A DNA stretch of 64,000 nt from Polymorphobacter megasporae (lineage in GTDB: Bacteria; Pseudomonadota; Alphaproteobacteria; Sphingomonadales; Sphingomonadaceae): contig NZ_CP081848.1 of assembly GCF_018982885.2 (NCBI RefSeq), positions 1,116,001 to 1,180,000 of the forward strand, written 5' to 3'. This document shows, piece by piece, positions 55,562 through 64,000 of the stretch. The translations under genes were made by a program, and so were the position numbers. Below the pieces are notes generated by a model. That model was not told the origin of the DNA. It ran no database searches and was given only the letters and a program-made list of their open reading frames with translations. Position 1 is the first letter of the stretch, and each line of letters starts with the position of its first letter.

Positions 55562-56110
55562 GTGAAGACGCTGACCTTGCTGCGCCATGCCAAGTCGACG
55601 TGGGACGACCCCGTCGAGCGCGATTTCGATCGGCCATTGAACGGTCGCGGGCGCCGTGCGGCGGCGCGGATCGGGCAATGGCTGCGCGACGAGGGGCGCG
55701 GCGATGATGGCGCACCCTTCGACCATGTCCGCGCGTCCCCGGCGGTGCGTGTCCGCCAAACCATCGAGGGTGTCGAGGACGGGTTGCGGCGGCGGCTGAA
55801 CCCGATGTTCGACGCGCGCATCTATCTCGCAAGCGCGGTGACATTGCTCGATATCGTCCAGGGTTTCGAAGAATCTGCAGCGACCGCGCTGCTGATCGGC
55901 CACAACCCGGGGCTCGAGGACCTGCTCCTGCTCGTCACCCCCGACGCCGATCCGTTGCGGGGGGAGGCCGAGATCAAATATCCGACGGCGACCCTCGCGG
56001 TCCTCGACCTCGATATCGCGACGTGGCGCGACGCCGGCGCCGGCTGCGCGCACCTGCGCCACTTCATCCGCCCGCGCGACCTCGACGCCAGCCTCGGCCC
56101 GGACGACTGA
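55562..56110 (+). CDS. SixA-like histidine phosphatase family protein
   Basis: A 182-residue histidine phosphatase. The catalytic RHA motif is at 8-10 (LLRHAKSTWDDP), with His9 nucleophilic; the second conserved His is in LLIGHNPGLEDL. SixA proteins dephosphorylate phosphohistidine, for example in phosphorelay or PTS components. It starts at GTG 55562 with GAAGGG upstream. It follows the helicase by 65 bases on the same strand. Confidence 0.9.
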   Translation: MKTLTLLRHAKSTWDDPVERDFDRPLNGRGRRAAARIGQWLRDEGRGDDGAPFDHVRASPAVRVRQTIEGVEDGLRRRLNPMFDARIYLASAVTLLDIVQGFEESAATALLIGHNPGLEDLLLLVTPDADPLRGEAEIKYPTATLAVLDLDIATWRDAGAGCAHLRHFIRPRDLDASLGPDD

Positions 56111-56130
56111 GGCCGAGCGCCCGCGACCCT

Positions 56131-56170
56131 GGAAGGTTACACAAGTCCACTGAACGACCAGCTTTTCGCG
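56131..56170 (-). repeat. 40-base direct repeat, copy 1
   Basis: Plus strand begins GGAAGGTTACACAAGTCCAC and continues GAACGACCAGCTTTTC. The second copy starts 99 bases later; 38 of 40 bases agree. Read on the minus strand it contains GTGGACTTGTGTAACCTTCC. Confidence 0.85.
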
Positions 56171-56229
56171 GTCACCGACGTACCCTCAGGGCATCCGGGC
56201 AGCGCGCTAATCGGCCGCTGGTCAGGCGC

Positions 56230-56269
56230 GGAAGGTTACACAAGTCCACCGAACGACCAGCTTTTCACG
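56230..56269 (-). repeat. 40-base direct repeat, copy 2
   Basis: Same sequence as copy 1 with two substitutions (position 21 and position 38). It lies 157 bases from the CTGTCCTACA box at 56426 on the same strand. Confidence 0.85.
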
Positions 56270-56425
56270 CCCGCGAGCGGCGGTCAGCTGCTGCACATCG
56301 AGGAATCGCGGGCTTCGGCACAGTGCTTCGGCATCGGCACCCGGGAGTTACCAGCAATGAGAAAGAGCATGCCACCGGCGGATACGCACCGGGTCGAACG
56401 CTCGATCATAGCCGATCGCCGACCC

Positions 56426-56435
56426 TGTAGGACAG
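56426..56435 (-). promoter_or_regulatory. CTGTCCTACA box, copy 4
   Basis: Exact 10-mer on the minus strand, 30 bases past the stop of the thioredoxin-reductase-like gene, pointing into the repeat-bearing intergenic region. TATGAT occurs 19 bases after CTGTCC in that direction. Unknown function. Confidence 0.4.
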
Positions 56436-56465
56436 CGCTGGCTCGCGACCAACAGCGATGTCGCC

Positions 56466-57386
56466 CTACCGGTACGTCGGCCTGACCTCGGCGAGGTCGT
56501 TGCGGATCGTCGTCGCGGCGACCCCGCCCTCGCCCATCGCATGGCTGATCTGGTCGAGTCCGAGGACGACGTCGCCCGCGGCATAGAGGCCCTTGATGCT
56601 CGTTCGCTGGTGCGTGTCGACGATGACGCAGCCGGCGTTCTCGGTCTTCGCGCCCAGCGCTTCGGCGAGTTCGGAGTGGATTTCCGATCCGAGCGCCGGA
56701 TAAACGCTAGCGAACGAGAGTCGCCCGTCTGCCGCCGTGAACGAAAGACCGTCGCCGCCGAGGGTGAAGTCGCGGGCCGGACCGTCGATCAGGACGACAC
56801 CCGCGTCGGCAAGCCTGCCGCGTTGCTCAGCCGTCAAATCGTGCGGCCCGTCGGCGGCGACGAGCGTGACGTCGCCGGTATAGCCGCGCAGGAACAGCGC
56901 CTCCTTGGTCCCGCGGTCGCTGGTACCGATGATGCCGACCTTGCGATCGGTAACCTCATAGCCGTCGCAGATCGGGCAATAGCGCAATGCGCCCGCGGCG
57001 AGAGCGGCGTCGTGGAGGGCGTCGTCGATTGCCGGGCGGTGGTTGAACACGCCGGTCGCGAGCAAGACGGCGCGCGCGCGGACGGACCCGGCGCTGCCGT
57101 GCGCGACGAAGCTGTCGCCGTCACGCTCCATGCGCTCGACCCGGTCGACGACGACCGACGCGCCATATTCGACGGCCTGCTCGCGCATCGCCGCGACGAG
57201 CGCAGTGCCGGTAATCCCGCCGGGGTAGCCGGCGTGGTTACGCGTCAATGGGATGGTTTCGGCGCGGCTATGCCCGGCATCGACGACGATCGTCCGCAGG
57301 TGGAATCGCGCGAGATAGATTGCGGCGGTCAGCCCCGCCGGGCCACCGCCGACGATGACGACATCGCAATCCTCTGCCTCGGCCAT
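56466..57386 (-). CDS. Thioredoxin-reductase-like NAD(P)/FAD oxidoreductase
   Basis: 306 residues. The FAD-binding GGGPAGLTAA lies at 13-22, a CxxC redox pair is Cys137 and Cys140 (YCPICDGYE), and the ATGVFNHRP and GLYAAGDVV stretches complete the fold. The NADPH-domain glycine motif is unusual: GIIGTSDRGT in place of GxGxxA, seen in a branch of TrxR-like proteins. Its partner thioredoxin is not in the window. ATG 57386 has AGGGAG upstream. It lies 28 bases downstream of the lipoprotein gene on the same strand. Confidence 0.9.
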   Translation of the reverse strand: MAEAEDCDVVIVGGGPAGLTAAIYLARFHLRTIVVDAGHSRAETIPLTRNHAGYPGGITGTALVAAMREQAVEYGASVVVDRVERMERDGDSFVAHGSAGSVRARAVLLATGVFNHRPAIDDALHDAALAAGALRYCPICDGYEVTDRKVGIIGTSDRGTKEALFLRGYTGDVTLVAADGPHDLTAEQRGRLADAGVVLIDGPARDFTLGGDGLSFTAADGRLSFASVYPALGSEIHSELAEALGAKTENAGCVIVDTHQRTSIKGLYAAGDVVLGLDQISHAMGEGGVAATTIRNDLAEVRPTYR

Positions 57387-57414
57387 CGCGCGCTCCCTAT
57401 CGTCCGGCAGGGGG

Positions 57415-57684
57415 TCAAAGCGCGGACGAGACCGTCCTGTTCCGTGCGGCTTTTTTGTCCGCCTTGCGCTGGGCCTCATCGGCCTTGCGCTGCGCTTCCT
57501 CAGCTTTGCGCGCACGTTTGCCGCGCCTGCGGTCGCGCTCTTTCTGCCCCGGAGCGACGGTGTTGATCCCGGCCCCGACGATCCGGATCGGCGCGATGAC
57601 GACGTCGGCCGCCGCACCGACGACGGTCGAGACGCAGCCGCCGAGGCCGAGAAGCAGCCCGGCGACGGCGACCTTGCGGATCAA
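57415..57684 (-). CDS. Small lipoprotein (DUF6726-like) ending the suf run
   Basis: About 89 residues. The start is a TTG at 57684 that overlaps the stop of the IscA-like gene as TTGA. It gives MIRKVAVAGLLLGLGGC, a clean lipoprotein signal with lipobox LGGC. The mature part has a short hydrophobic segment (VVGAAADVVIAPIRIVG) and a very basic C-terminal helix of EAQRKADEAQRKADKK repeats. I recall this as DUF6726-like; its function is unknown. A GTG at 57711 would overlap the IscA-like gene and lose the signal. It is translationally coupled to suf. Confidence 0.75.
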   Translation of the reverse strand: MIRKVAVAGLLLGLGGCVSTVVGAAADVVIAPIRIVGAGINTVAPGQKERDRRRGKRARKAEEAQRKADEAQRKADKKAARNRTVSSAL

Positions 57685-58061
57685 ACGGTGAAGCTCTCGC
57701 CGCAGCCGCACTGCCCCTTGGCGTTAGGGTTGTTGAAGACGAAGCCAGCGGCGAAATCGTCCTCGGCCCAGTCCATCTCGCTGCCGATCAGGTACATCAG
57801 CGAGCCGCCGTCGATGAAAAGCGTCCCGCCCGGGGTCGCGACCGCCTCGTCGCCGGGCTTGGCTTCGGTAACATAGGTCAATGAATAAGCGAGGCCAGAG
57901 CAGCCGCGCTTGGGGGTGGTCAGCCTGACGCCGGCAGCGGCTTCGGGGGCCTTTGCGATCAGGTCGGCGATGCGTGCGGCGGCGTTGGCGGTCACGGTGA
58001 TCGGCGCGGGACGCGGGCGGCGGACACGCGGGGCGGTCGGCGCTTCGGCGAGGGCGTCCAT
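57681..58061 (-). CDS. sufA: A-type iron-sulfur carrier (IscA/SufA-like)
   Basis: 126 residues. The conserved cysteines are Cys in KRGCSGLAYSLTY and the CGCGE pair in GQCGCGESFTV, the HesB/IscA motif CxnCGCG. It accepts Fe-S clusters from SufBCD and passes them to apo-proteins. ATG 58061 shares a base with the stop of the DUF59 gene (TGATG). The N-terminal 30 residues are proline/arginine-rich and unconserved. Confidence 0.93.
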   Translation of the reverse strand: MDALAEAPTAPRVRRPRPAPITVTANAAARIADLIAKAPEAAAGVRLTTPKRGCSGLAYSLTYVTEAKPGDEAVATPGGTLFIDGGSLMYLIGSEMDWAEDDFAAGFVFNNPNAKGQCGCGESFTV

Positions 58062-58522
58062 CAAAGCATCCCCAGTTCGAGCTTGGCCTCGTCGGACATC
58101 TTGCCGGGGTCCCATGCCGGGTCCCAGACGAGATTGACGTCGGCGGTGGCGACTCCGGGGACGGTCATCACGCGCATCTCGACCTCGCCGGGCATCGTCT
58201 CGGCAACCGGGCAGTGCGGCGTCGTCAGCGTCATCGACACGGTGACATGGCCCTCGTCGACCTCGACGCCATAGATCAGGCCGAGGTCGTAGATGTTGAC
58301 CGGGATTTCGGGGTCGAAGATGCCGCGCAGCGCCTCGATCACCGCGTCATGGACCTCGCCACCGGGCGCATCGGCTGGAATGGTCGCGGGGGGCTGGTTG
58401 AGAAAGCCTTCGAGATAATCGCGCTGATGAGCGGAGCCGACCGGGGGCGCTTTCGCCACGACGGGGGCTTCGTCGACTTCGACGGTGGTGAAGCTGCGCC
58501 CAGTCTCGTTGAGATCGCTCAT
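58061..58522 (-). CDS. SUF-associated MIP18/DUF59 protein (SufT-like)
   Basis: 153 residues. The DUF59 domain covers about 60-153: VIEALRGIFDPEIPVNIYDLGLIYGVEV, TLTTPHCPVAETMPGEVEMRV and VWDPAWDPGKMS. The catalytic-site-like Cys is in PHCP. SufT-type proteins assist Fe-S cluster assembly. ATG 58522 overlaps the sufS stop as ATGA. It lies between sufS and the IscA-like gene, the usual suf position. Confidence 0.92.
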   Translation of the reverse strand: MSDLNETGRSFTTVEVDEAPVVAKAPPVGSAHQRDYLEGFLNQPPATIPADAPGGEVHDAVIEALRGIFDPEIPVNIYDLGLIYGVEVDEGHVTVSMTLTTPHCPVAETMPGEVEMRVMTVPGVATADVNLVWDPAWDPGKMSDEAKLELGML

Positions 58523-59727
58523 CCGAAGATCCTCGTCACTCGCTTGACCCCGTCGACCAGCCGCTCGACGTCGCTCATATCGTTGTACACCGCGAAGCTC
58601 GCGCGCGCCGTCGCCGGCACCCCGAGCGCGTGCATCAGCGGCTGGCAGCAGTGATGCCCGGCGCGGATGGCGACCCCGCCCTCGTCCAATATGGTGCCGA
58701 TATCGTGCGGATGCACCCCGGCGACCGCGAAGCTGACAATGCCCGCCGACGCGTCGGGGCCGAACAAGGTTACCGAGTTGATCCCGCGCAGGGCATCGCG
58801 CGCGGCGAGGGCGAGACTGCGTTCGTGCGCGTCGATGACGTTGATGCCGATGCCCTCGACATAGTCGATCGCCGCCGCCAGCCCGATCGCGCCGACGATG
58901 TGCGGGGTGCCCGCCTCGAAGCGCGCGGGGGCGGGGGCGTAGGTCGTGCGCTCGAAGGTCACCGTCTCGATCATCGAGCCGCCGCCGTGCCACGGCGGCA
59001 TGGCGCCGAGGATCTCGCGGCGCGCCCACAGCACGCCGATCCCGGTTGGCCCGTAAAGCTTGTGACCCGAGAAGGTATAGAAATCGGCGCCGAGCGCGGC
59101 GACGTCGATCGCCAGCCGGGGGGCCGCCTGGCAGCCGTCGACGAGGAGAAGCGCCCCGAATGCGTGCGCGGCGGCAGCAACCCGGGCGATGTCAGTGACG
59201 CCGCCCAGGACGTTCGAGATGTGCGTCACCGCGACGAGTTTCGTCCGCGGGGTCAGCATGGCTTCGAGCGCGTCGAGGTCAATCTGATGATCGGCGGTAA
59301 GCGGGGCGACGTCGATCTCGATCCCGGTGCGGTCACGGAGCAACTGCCACGGCACGATATTGCTGTGGTGTTCGAGCGCCGAGATCAGGATGCGGTCGCC
59401 GGGCTTGAGGCTGTTGCCCCACGAATTGGCGACGAGATTGATCGCCTCGGTCGCGCCGCGAACGAAGACGATCTCGTCGGCGCTTCCGCCGATGAAGCGC
59501 GCGACGGTCGCACGCGCTGCCTCGTAACGCTCGGTCATCGTCGCCGAGCGGGCATAGACGCCGCGATGGACGGTCGCATATTCCGGGCCATAGGCGCGCG
59601 CGATCGCGTCGATGACGACGGCGGGCTTCTGCGCGGTCGCGGCGGAGTCTAGGTACGCCCAATTGTCGGCGAGGCCGGGGAAATCGGCGCGGTGGTCGTG
59701 GCGGAGGTTGAAGACGGGGGCGTTCAT
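58519..59727 (-). CDS. sufS: Cysteine desulfurase SufS
   Basis: 402 residues. SufS extracts sulfur from L-cysteine for SUF cluster assembly. The PLP lysine is in TFSGHKLYGPTGIG, the substrate loop HHSNIVPW is present, and the catalytic persulfide Cys lies in RAGHHCCQPLM. VFVRGATEAINLVA is the group II/SufS motif. Its start overlaps sufD's stop as ATGA. It is part of one coupled suf operon. Confidence 0.96.
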   Translation of the reverse strand: MNAPVFNLRHDHRADFPGLADNWAYLDSAATAQKPAVVIDAIARAYGPEYATVHRGVYARSATMTERYEAARATVARFIGGSADEIVFVRGATEAINLVANSWGNSLKPGDRILISALEHHSNIVPWQLLRDRTGIEIDVAPLTADHQIDLDALEAMLTPRTKLVAVTHISNVLGGVTDIARVAAAAHAFGALLLVDGCQAAPRLAIDVAALGADFYTFSGHKLYGPTGIGVLWARREILGAMPPWHGGGSMIETVTFERTTYAPAPARFEAGTPHIVGAIGLAAAIDYVEGIGINVIDAHERSLALAARDALRGINSVTLFGPDASAGIVSFAVAGVHPHDIGTILDEGGVAIRAGHHCCQPLMHALGVPATARASFAVYNDMSDVERLVDGVKRVTRIFG

Positions 59728-60460
59728 GCCGCGCTCCGCAGCCAGTCGACCGCCAGCGCCGCAAACGCTTCGTTGCCGGTCAGCGCGTCGGCGATGAACG
59801 CCTCCGTCAGCAACGCCTTCGCCTCATCGGGGCCGACGCCGCGGCTGGCGAGGTAGAACAGGGCCTGAGCGTTCAATTCGCCGACCGTAGCACCGTGGGC
59901 GCACTTGACGTCGTCGGCGAAGATTTCGAGTTCGGGCTTGGCGTTGGCGGTCGCCGAGCGCGACAGCAGCAGCGCCTTGACCGACTGGACCGCGTCGGAC
60001 TTCTGCGCGTCGCGGGCAACCGCGACCTTGCCGAGGAAGCTCCCCGTCGCGCGGTCGTCGAGGACGCTGCGGATCGTCTGGTGGCTCGTCGCATTCGGCT
60101 CCGCATGGCGGACGGTGGTGACGATTTCGAGCGTCTGCTCACCGCGCCCGAGGATCACTCCGCCGAGACCGAAGTGCGCGCCGTCGCCAAGCGTGATGTC
60201 GAGCGCGACTCGGCCATAGGTGCCGCCGAAATTGAGCACGGTCATGTCGAACCGCGCCCCGGCTTCGACGGTGATGTCGAGCTGGACGATCCCGACTGCG
60301 CCGTCGGCGGCATCCTGAAGGATATCGCGGGTCAGGCTCGTCCCGGCGGGAACGACGACGACTTCGGGGGCCGCGACCGGCCAGACGCGCGCGACGGCGG
60401 CGAGGTCGCTATAGCGCCACGCCTCGTCGCGGCGGGTCGGCAGCGCGGTCGTGCGGCCCG

Positions 60461-60464
<4 letters not shown>
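59724..60464 (-). CDS. sufD: SufD, short form
   Basis: 246 residues with the SufB/SufD beta-helix core: LDITVEAGARFDMTVLNFGG, DITLGDGAHFGLGGVIL and DDVKCAHGATVGELNAQALFYLASRG. It forms the SufBCD scaffold with SufB and SufC. It is about half the length of typical SufD (near 430 residues), lacking most of the N-terminal part; short SufD is known in several sphingomonads. Its stop overlaps sufS; the ATG at 60464 overlaps the sufC stop. Confidence 0.9.
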
Positions 60465-61200
<736 letters not shown>

Positions 61201-61201
<1 letters not shown>

Positions 61202-61596
61202 TATTGGGCTTTTTCCTGGTCGAGCTTGGTGCTGACAGCGGTGACGACCGTCTGGCTGCGAAGATCGGTTTCGATCGCCAGCACCGACTGTTCGGCGACG
61301 GCGGCGTTATACTCGGCCGACTCCTTGGGGGCACCGATGCGGCGGAACTTGCTGACCTCGGTGACGAGCTTGGCCCGCACCGGCATGCATTCCTTGAATG
61401 TCGCGTCGGCGGCATCGGCGGCCTGTGTCGTCGGGGTTGCGAGCCGCTTGACCGTGGTGTCGAGGCAGTTCGCATAATCGTTGGTCGCCGCATCGACCTT
61501 GGCGCGCGCCAGTTGGCCGTCGACGGGAGCGCGCGTCGGCGGCGCATCGCAGGCGGCTAGGGCGAGCAGCCCGATCAAGACGAGCCGATTATCCAA
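61201..61596 (-). CDS. Small lipoprotein embedded between sufB and sufC
   Basis: 131 residues. The start is TTG 61596, overlapping the last 8 bases of sufB. The N-terminus [20 protein letters not shown] is a lipoprotein signal with lipobox LAAC, giving a lipid-anchored periplasmic or outer-membrane protein. The mature part is helical, with two further cysteines (NYANCLDT and FKECMP) that could form a disulfide. No family is recognised. It is coupled on both sides to cytoplasmic Fe-S genes, so its export is a puzzle; linkage to suf may be operon convenience or a real function. Confidence 0.75.
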
Positions 61597-63076
61597 CGCT
61601 GCCCTCCAGGCTGATGCCGAGCAACTTCTGCGCCTCGACCGCGAACTCCATCGGGAGCTGCTTGAGCACCTCGCGGCAAAAGCCGTTGACGATCAGCGCG
61701 ACCGACTCCTCCGCGTTAAGCCCCCGCGACATCGCGTAGAAAAGCTGGTCGTCGCTGATCTTCGACGTCGTCGCCTCATGCTCGATCTGCGCGATCGGGT
61801 TGCGCACCTCGATGTACGGGACGGTATGCGCCCCCGACTGCGACCCGAGCAGCAGCGAGTCGCATTGGGTGAAGTTGCGGACATTCTCCGCCGACGCCGC
61901 GACGCGAACGAGCCCGCGATAGGTGTTGTCCGACCGCCCCGCCGAGATCCCCTTCGACACGATCGTCGAGCGAGTGTTCTTGCCAAGGTGGATCATCTTG
62001 GTGCCGGTGTCGGCTTGCTGGCGGTTGTTGGTCACCGCGACCGAGTAGAATTCGCCGACCGAGCCCTCGCCCGACAGGACGCACGACGGGTATTTCCACG
62101 TGATCGCGCTGCCGGTTTCGACCTGCGTCCAGCTAACCTTCGACCGCGCACCTTTGCACAACGCGCGCTTGGTGACGAAGTTGTAAATCCCGCCGACGCC
62201 GTTGACGTCGCCCGGGTACCAATTCTGGACGGTCGAGTATTTGATCTCGGCATCGTCCATCGCGATCAGCTCGACGACCGCGGCGTGAAGCTGGTTCTCG
62301 TCGCGCATCGGCGCGGTGCAGCCTTCGAGATAGCTGACATGGCTGCCCTTGTCGGCGATGATCAGCGTGCGCTCGAACTGGCCGGTGTTGGCGGCGTTGA
62401 TCCGGAAATAGGTCGACAATTCCATCGGGCAGCGAACGCCTTCGGGGATGTACACGAAGGTGCCGTCGGAGAAGACCGCACTATTGAGGCAGGCGAAGAA
62501 GTTATCACGGACCGGCACGACCGAGCCGAGATATTTGCGGACGAGGTCGGGAAATTCCTTCACCGCCTCGCTGATCGAGCGGAAGATCACCCCGGCGCGC
62601 TCGAGTTCGGCGCGGAAGGTCGTCGCGACGCTGACGCTGTCGAACACTGCATCGACCGCGATCCGGCGCGACCCCTCGACACCGGCGAGCATTTCCTGCT
62701 CGGCGATCGGGATGCCGAGCTTCTCGTAAGTCTTGCGGATTTCGGGGTCGAGTTCGTCGAGCGAGCCGATCGTCGCCTTCGCCTTCGGCGCGGCGTAATA
62801 ATAGGCGTCCTGATAGTCGATCGGCGCGACGTTGAGCTTGGCCCAATCGGGCGCTGTCATCGTCTGCCAATGCCGGAACGCCTTCAGGCGCCAGTCGAGC
62901 AGCCACTCGGGCTCGGACTTCTTCGCAGAAATATAGCGGACGGTGTCCTCGGTCAGGCCCTTGGGCGCCATCTCCGATTCGATGTCGGAGACGAAGCCCC
63001 ATTTATACGTCGCAAGGTCGTCGACCGCGTCGTGCGCGGCGTCGTTGCGGAAGGGGGCGGTAAGCTGGTCGGTCAC
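61589..63076 (-). CDS. sufB: Fe-S cluster assembly protein SufB
   Basis: 495 residues, the scaffold on which SUF builds clusters. Characteristic stretches are [70 protein letters not shown] and [22 protein letters not shown]. The conserved Cys in TQCDSLLLG is present. It starts at GTG 63076 ([11 protein letters not shown]), overlapping the Rrf2 regulator stop as GTGA; a frame open to 63184 lies within the regulator. Confidence 0.96.
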   Translation of the reverse strand: MTDQLTAPFRNDAAHDAVDDLATYKWGFVSDIESEMAPKGLTEDTVRYISAKKSEPEWLLDWRLKAFRHWQTMTAPDWAKLNVAPIDYQDAYYYAAPKAKATIGSLDELDPEIRKTYEKLGIPIAEQEMLAGVEGSRRIAVDAVFDSVSVATTFRAELERAGVIFRSISEAVKEFPDLVRKYLGSVVPVRDNFFACLNSAVFSDGTFVYIPEGVRCPMELSTYFRINAANTGQFERTLIIADKGSHVSYLEGCTAPMRDENQLHAAVVELIAMDDAEIKYSTVQNWYPGDVNGVGGIYNFVTKRALCKGARSKVSWTQVETGSAITWKYPSCVLSGEGSVGEFYSVAVTNNRQQADTGTKMIHLGKNTRSTIVSKGISAGRSDNTYRGLVRVAASAENVRNFTQCDSLLLGSQSGAHTVPYIEVRNPIAQIEHEATTSKISDDQLFYAMSRGLNAEESVALIVNGFCREVLKQLPMEFAVEAQKLLGISLEGSVG

Positions 63077-63516
63077 GCGACTACCTCGATCTGGGCCATC
63101 GCCACCTGCGCCACCGGACCGGCAAGGTCGGCAAGCGTCACGGCGGCGAGGGCAGCGCGTACCGCGACGTTGATCGGACGCCAATGCGGGCGAACCGCAC
63201 AGCTTCCTTCAAGCGCGCACGCCGATACTTCACCATGCTGGCAGTTGGTCAGGGCGATCGGGCCATCGACCGCCTCGACAATGTCGGCGACGCTGATCGC
63301 CGCCGTTTCCCGCGCCAGCCGAAACCCGCCGGCGACACCGCGCGAACTGGCGAGCAGCCCGGCGCGCTTCAACAATCCCATGACCTTGGCGACCGTCGGC
63401 GCAGGAATGCCGGTCCGCGCCGCCACCGCCGCCGCCGACAGGCAGCAGTCGGGACTGCGCGCTGCCGCAGTCATCACGACCACCGAATAATCGGCGAGGT
63501 TGGTCAGGCGGAGCAT
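63073..63516 (-). CDS. Rrf2-family SUF operon regulator (SufR/IscR-like)
   Basis: 147 residues. An Rrf2 winged helix ([54 protein letters not shown]) is followed by cysteines in [18 protein letters not shown], spaced like the IscR cluster-binding triad. It probably senses Fe-S status and controls the operon it heads. Its stop overlaps the sufB start. ATG 63516 begins the family pattern directly. Confidence 0.9.
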   Translation of the reverse strand: MLRLTNLADYSVVVMTAAARSPDCCLSAAAVAARTGIPAPTVAKVMGLLKRAGLLASSRGVAGGFRLARETAAISVADIVEAVDGPIALTNCQHGEVSACALEGSCAVRPHWRPINVAVRAALAAVTLADLAGPVAQVAMAQIEVVA

Positions 63517-63558
63517 GAAGCGCGCACGGTCCTTAAAAGCGGAGCGAATTGGTGCGGC

Positions 63559-64000
63559 TTATGTGGGGGAGGGCGCCGCCAAGTCAAGCGCTGCGGGCAA
63601 CATCGCCGTCAGCCGCGCGCTCCATTCGTCGATCCCGGCACGGCTGGCGAGCAGATCCTGGCGGATTTCGATCTCGACATACGGCAGTCCCGCCGCGAAG
63701 GCGTGGCGCGGGATCGTGTAGTCGATGTTGTCCATCGCGTACGGATCGTTGTCGCCGACGACGAGCGCGCGGTCAGCGCGGAACACCGTAAGCATCGCCT
63801 TCGCCAAGGCGTCGTTCGCGCCGTTGTGGAGGACGCCGCAATGCCATGGCCGCGCGAACCCGCGCATCTCGGGGGTGAAGCTGTGGAGCGCAACGAGCTG
63901 GGTCGGTTGTCCTCCCGCAATCCGCCGCTCGAGCTCGGCAGCGATGACGGCATGGTACGGCGTATGGATAGCTGCGACCCGCGCGGCGCGCGCAGCCGCG
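63559..64000 (-). CDS. N-formylglutamate amidohydrolase family protein (partial)
   Basis: The frame stays open to the right edge, so the 5' end lies outside the window. About 146 residues are visible. The motif AIHTPYHAVIAAELERRI, QLVALHSFTPEM and GDNDPYAMDNIDYTIPRHAFAAGLPYVEIEIRQDLL match the FGase family, which hydrolyses N-formylglutamate or related amides; the VALHSFTP His is expected to bind metal. It lies just upstream of the sufR-like gene on the same strand, 42 bases away; co-transcription is possible. Confidence 0.88.
   Translation of the reverse strand, partial: AAARAARVAAIHTPYHAVIAAELERRIAGGQPTQLVALHSFTPEMRGFARPWHCGVLHNGANDALAKAMLTVFRADRALVVGDNDPYAMDNIDYTIPRHAFAAGLPYVEIEIRQDLLASRAGIDEWSARLTAMLPAALDLAAPSPT

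Larger units (their letters stand above)
56111..56465. other. 355-base intergenic region with direct repeats
   Basis: Between the ends of sixA-like (plus) and the thioredoxin-reductase-like gene (minus). It holds two 40-base direct repeats (56131 and 56230) and the CTGTCCTACA box at 56426. The frames crossing it look accidental. No gene is supported. Confidence 0.7.

Noticed and set aside
52458-55844. A 1128-codon minus-strand open frame
   Set aside because: It lies antisense to the DinG-like helicase gene, is very Arg/Ala/Pro-rich and shows no homology; high GC makes such frames common.
56023-56430. 135-codon plus-strand frame over the 40-base repeats
   Set aside because: It begins inside the sixA-like gene, is Arg/Pro-rich, and its repeated peptide only reflects the DNA repeat.
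61481-63490. A 669-codon plus-strand open frame
   Set aside because: It is antisense to sufB and its regulator, both well supported.

Overview
The window comes from a GC-rich alphaproteobacterial chromosome, most likely a sphingomonad (order Sphingomonadales). The pointers are the rpe / heparinase II/III-like / purH run, a class I lysyl-tRNA synthetase, an Rrf2-headed suf operon with a short SufD, and the miaB-phoH-ybeY-corC order. Genes are dense and many junctions overlap as ATGA, GTGA, TTGA or TGATG, so several operons look translationally coupled. I found no rRNA, tRNA, CRISPR array, prophage or plasmid backbone. One insertion sequence is present.

Layout. 1-6.6 kb: the end of a probable membrane flippase, then a minus-strand run for rRNA methylation (RsmB-like), pentose phosphate (rpe), a heparinase-like protein, purine synthesis (purH) and a DUF1453-like membrane protein. 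6.2-6.6 kb is a repeat-rich intergenic stretch holding a 26-residue membrane mini-protein gene. 6.6-14 kb: an acyl-CoA ligase, an MFS pump with its LysR regulator, wrbA, a LemA/TPM trio and mscL. 14-19.4 kb: a complete sulfate importer (sbp-cysT-cysW-cysA), an Rrf2 regulator beside it and a 9-bp inverted repeat in the sbp leader; then a DUF5996 protein. 19.4-26.5 kb: a DEAD-box helicase with a long leader and a strong terminator, cyclophilin, thioesterase, GST, crotonase, polysaccharide deacetylase and an S10 peptidase. 26.7-30.6 kb: the RNA-maturation operon miaB-phoH-ybeY-corC. 30.7-36 kb: a TonB-C-like secreted protein, AlkA-type glycosylase, 2Fe-2S ferredoxin, a LytS/LytTR two-component pair and two small, charged, exported proteins. 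36-40.9 kb: an EmrAB/OMF tripartite efflux operon with a divergent MarR gene; a 12-bp palindrome sits between them. 40.9-45.5 kb: a TPR-like protein with the LysRS, an M20 hydrolase with an altered metal site and an HbpS-like protein. 45.6-47.2 kb: an IS5-family element with terminal repeats and a TTA target duplication, beside an orphan cysteine-peptidase-like gene. 47.2-57.4 kb: an ArsB-like transporter with a metallophosphoesterase, a proline-rich protein, a 794-residue exported protein of unknown function, a DinG/XPD-like helicase, SixA and a thioredoxin-reductase-like enzyme. 57.4-63.5 kb: the suf operon with two small lipoprotein genes built in. The window ends inside an N-formylglutamate amidohydrolase-like gene.

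The least explained material is intergenic. A 10-mer, CTGTCCTACA, occurs exactly four times, always between genes. At two of these sites it is extended to a 22/28-nt match and followed about 100 nt later by a second shared block, with the same order and orientation at both. A 40-nt near-perfect direct repeat and two copies of a 28-nt palindrome are also present. The best candidates for something undescribed are this composite intergenic element, the lipoproteins embedded in suf, the orphan peptidase-like gene at the IS and the exported 794-residue protein.
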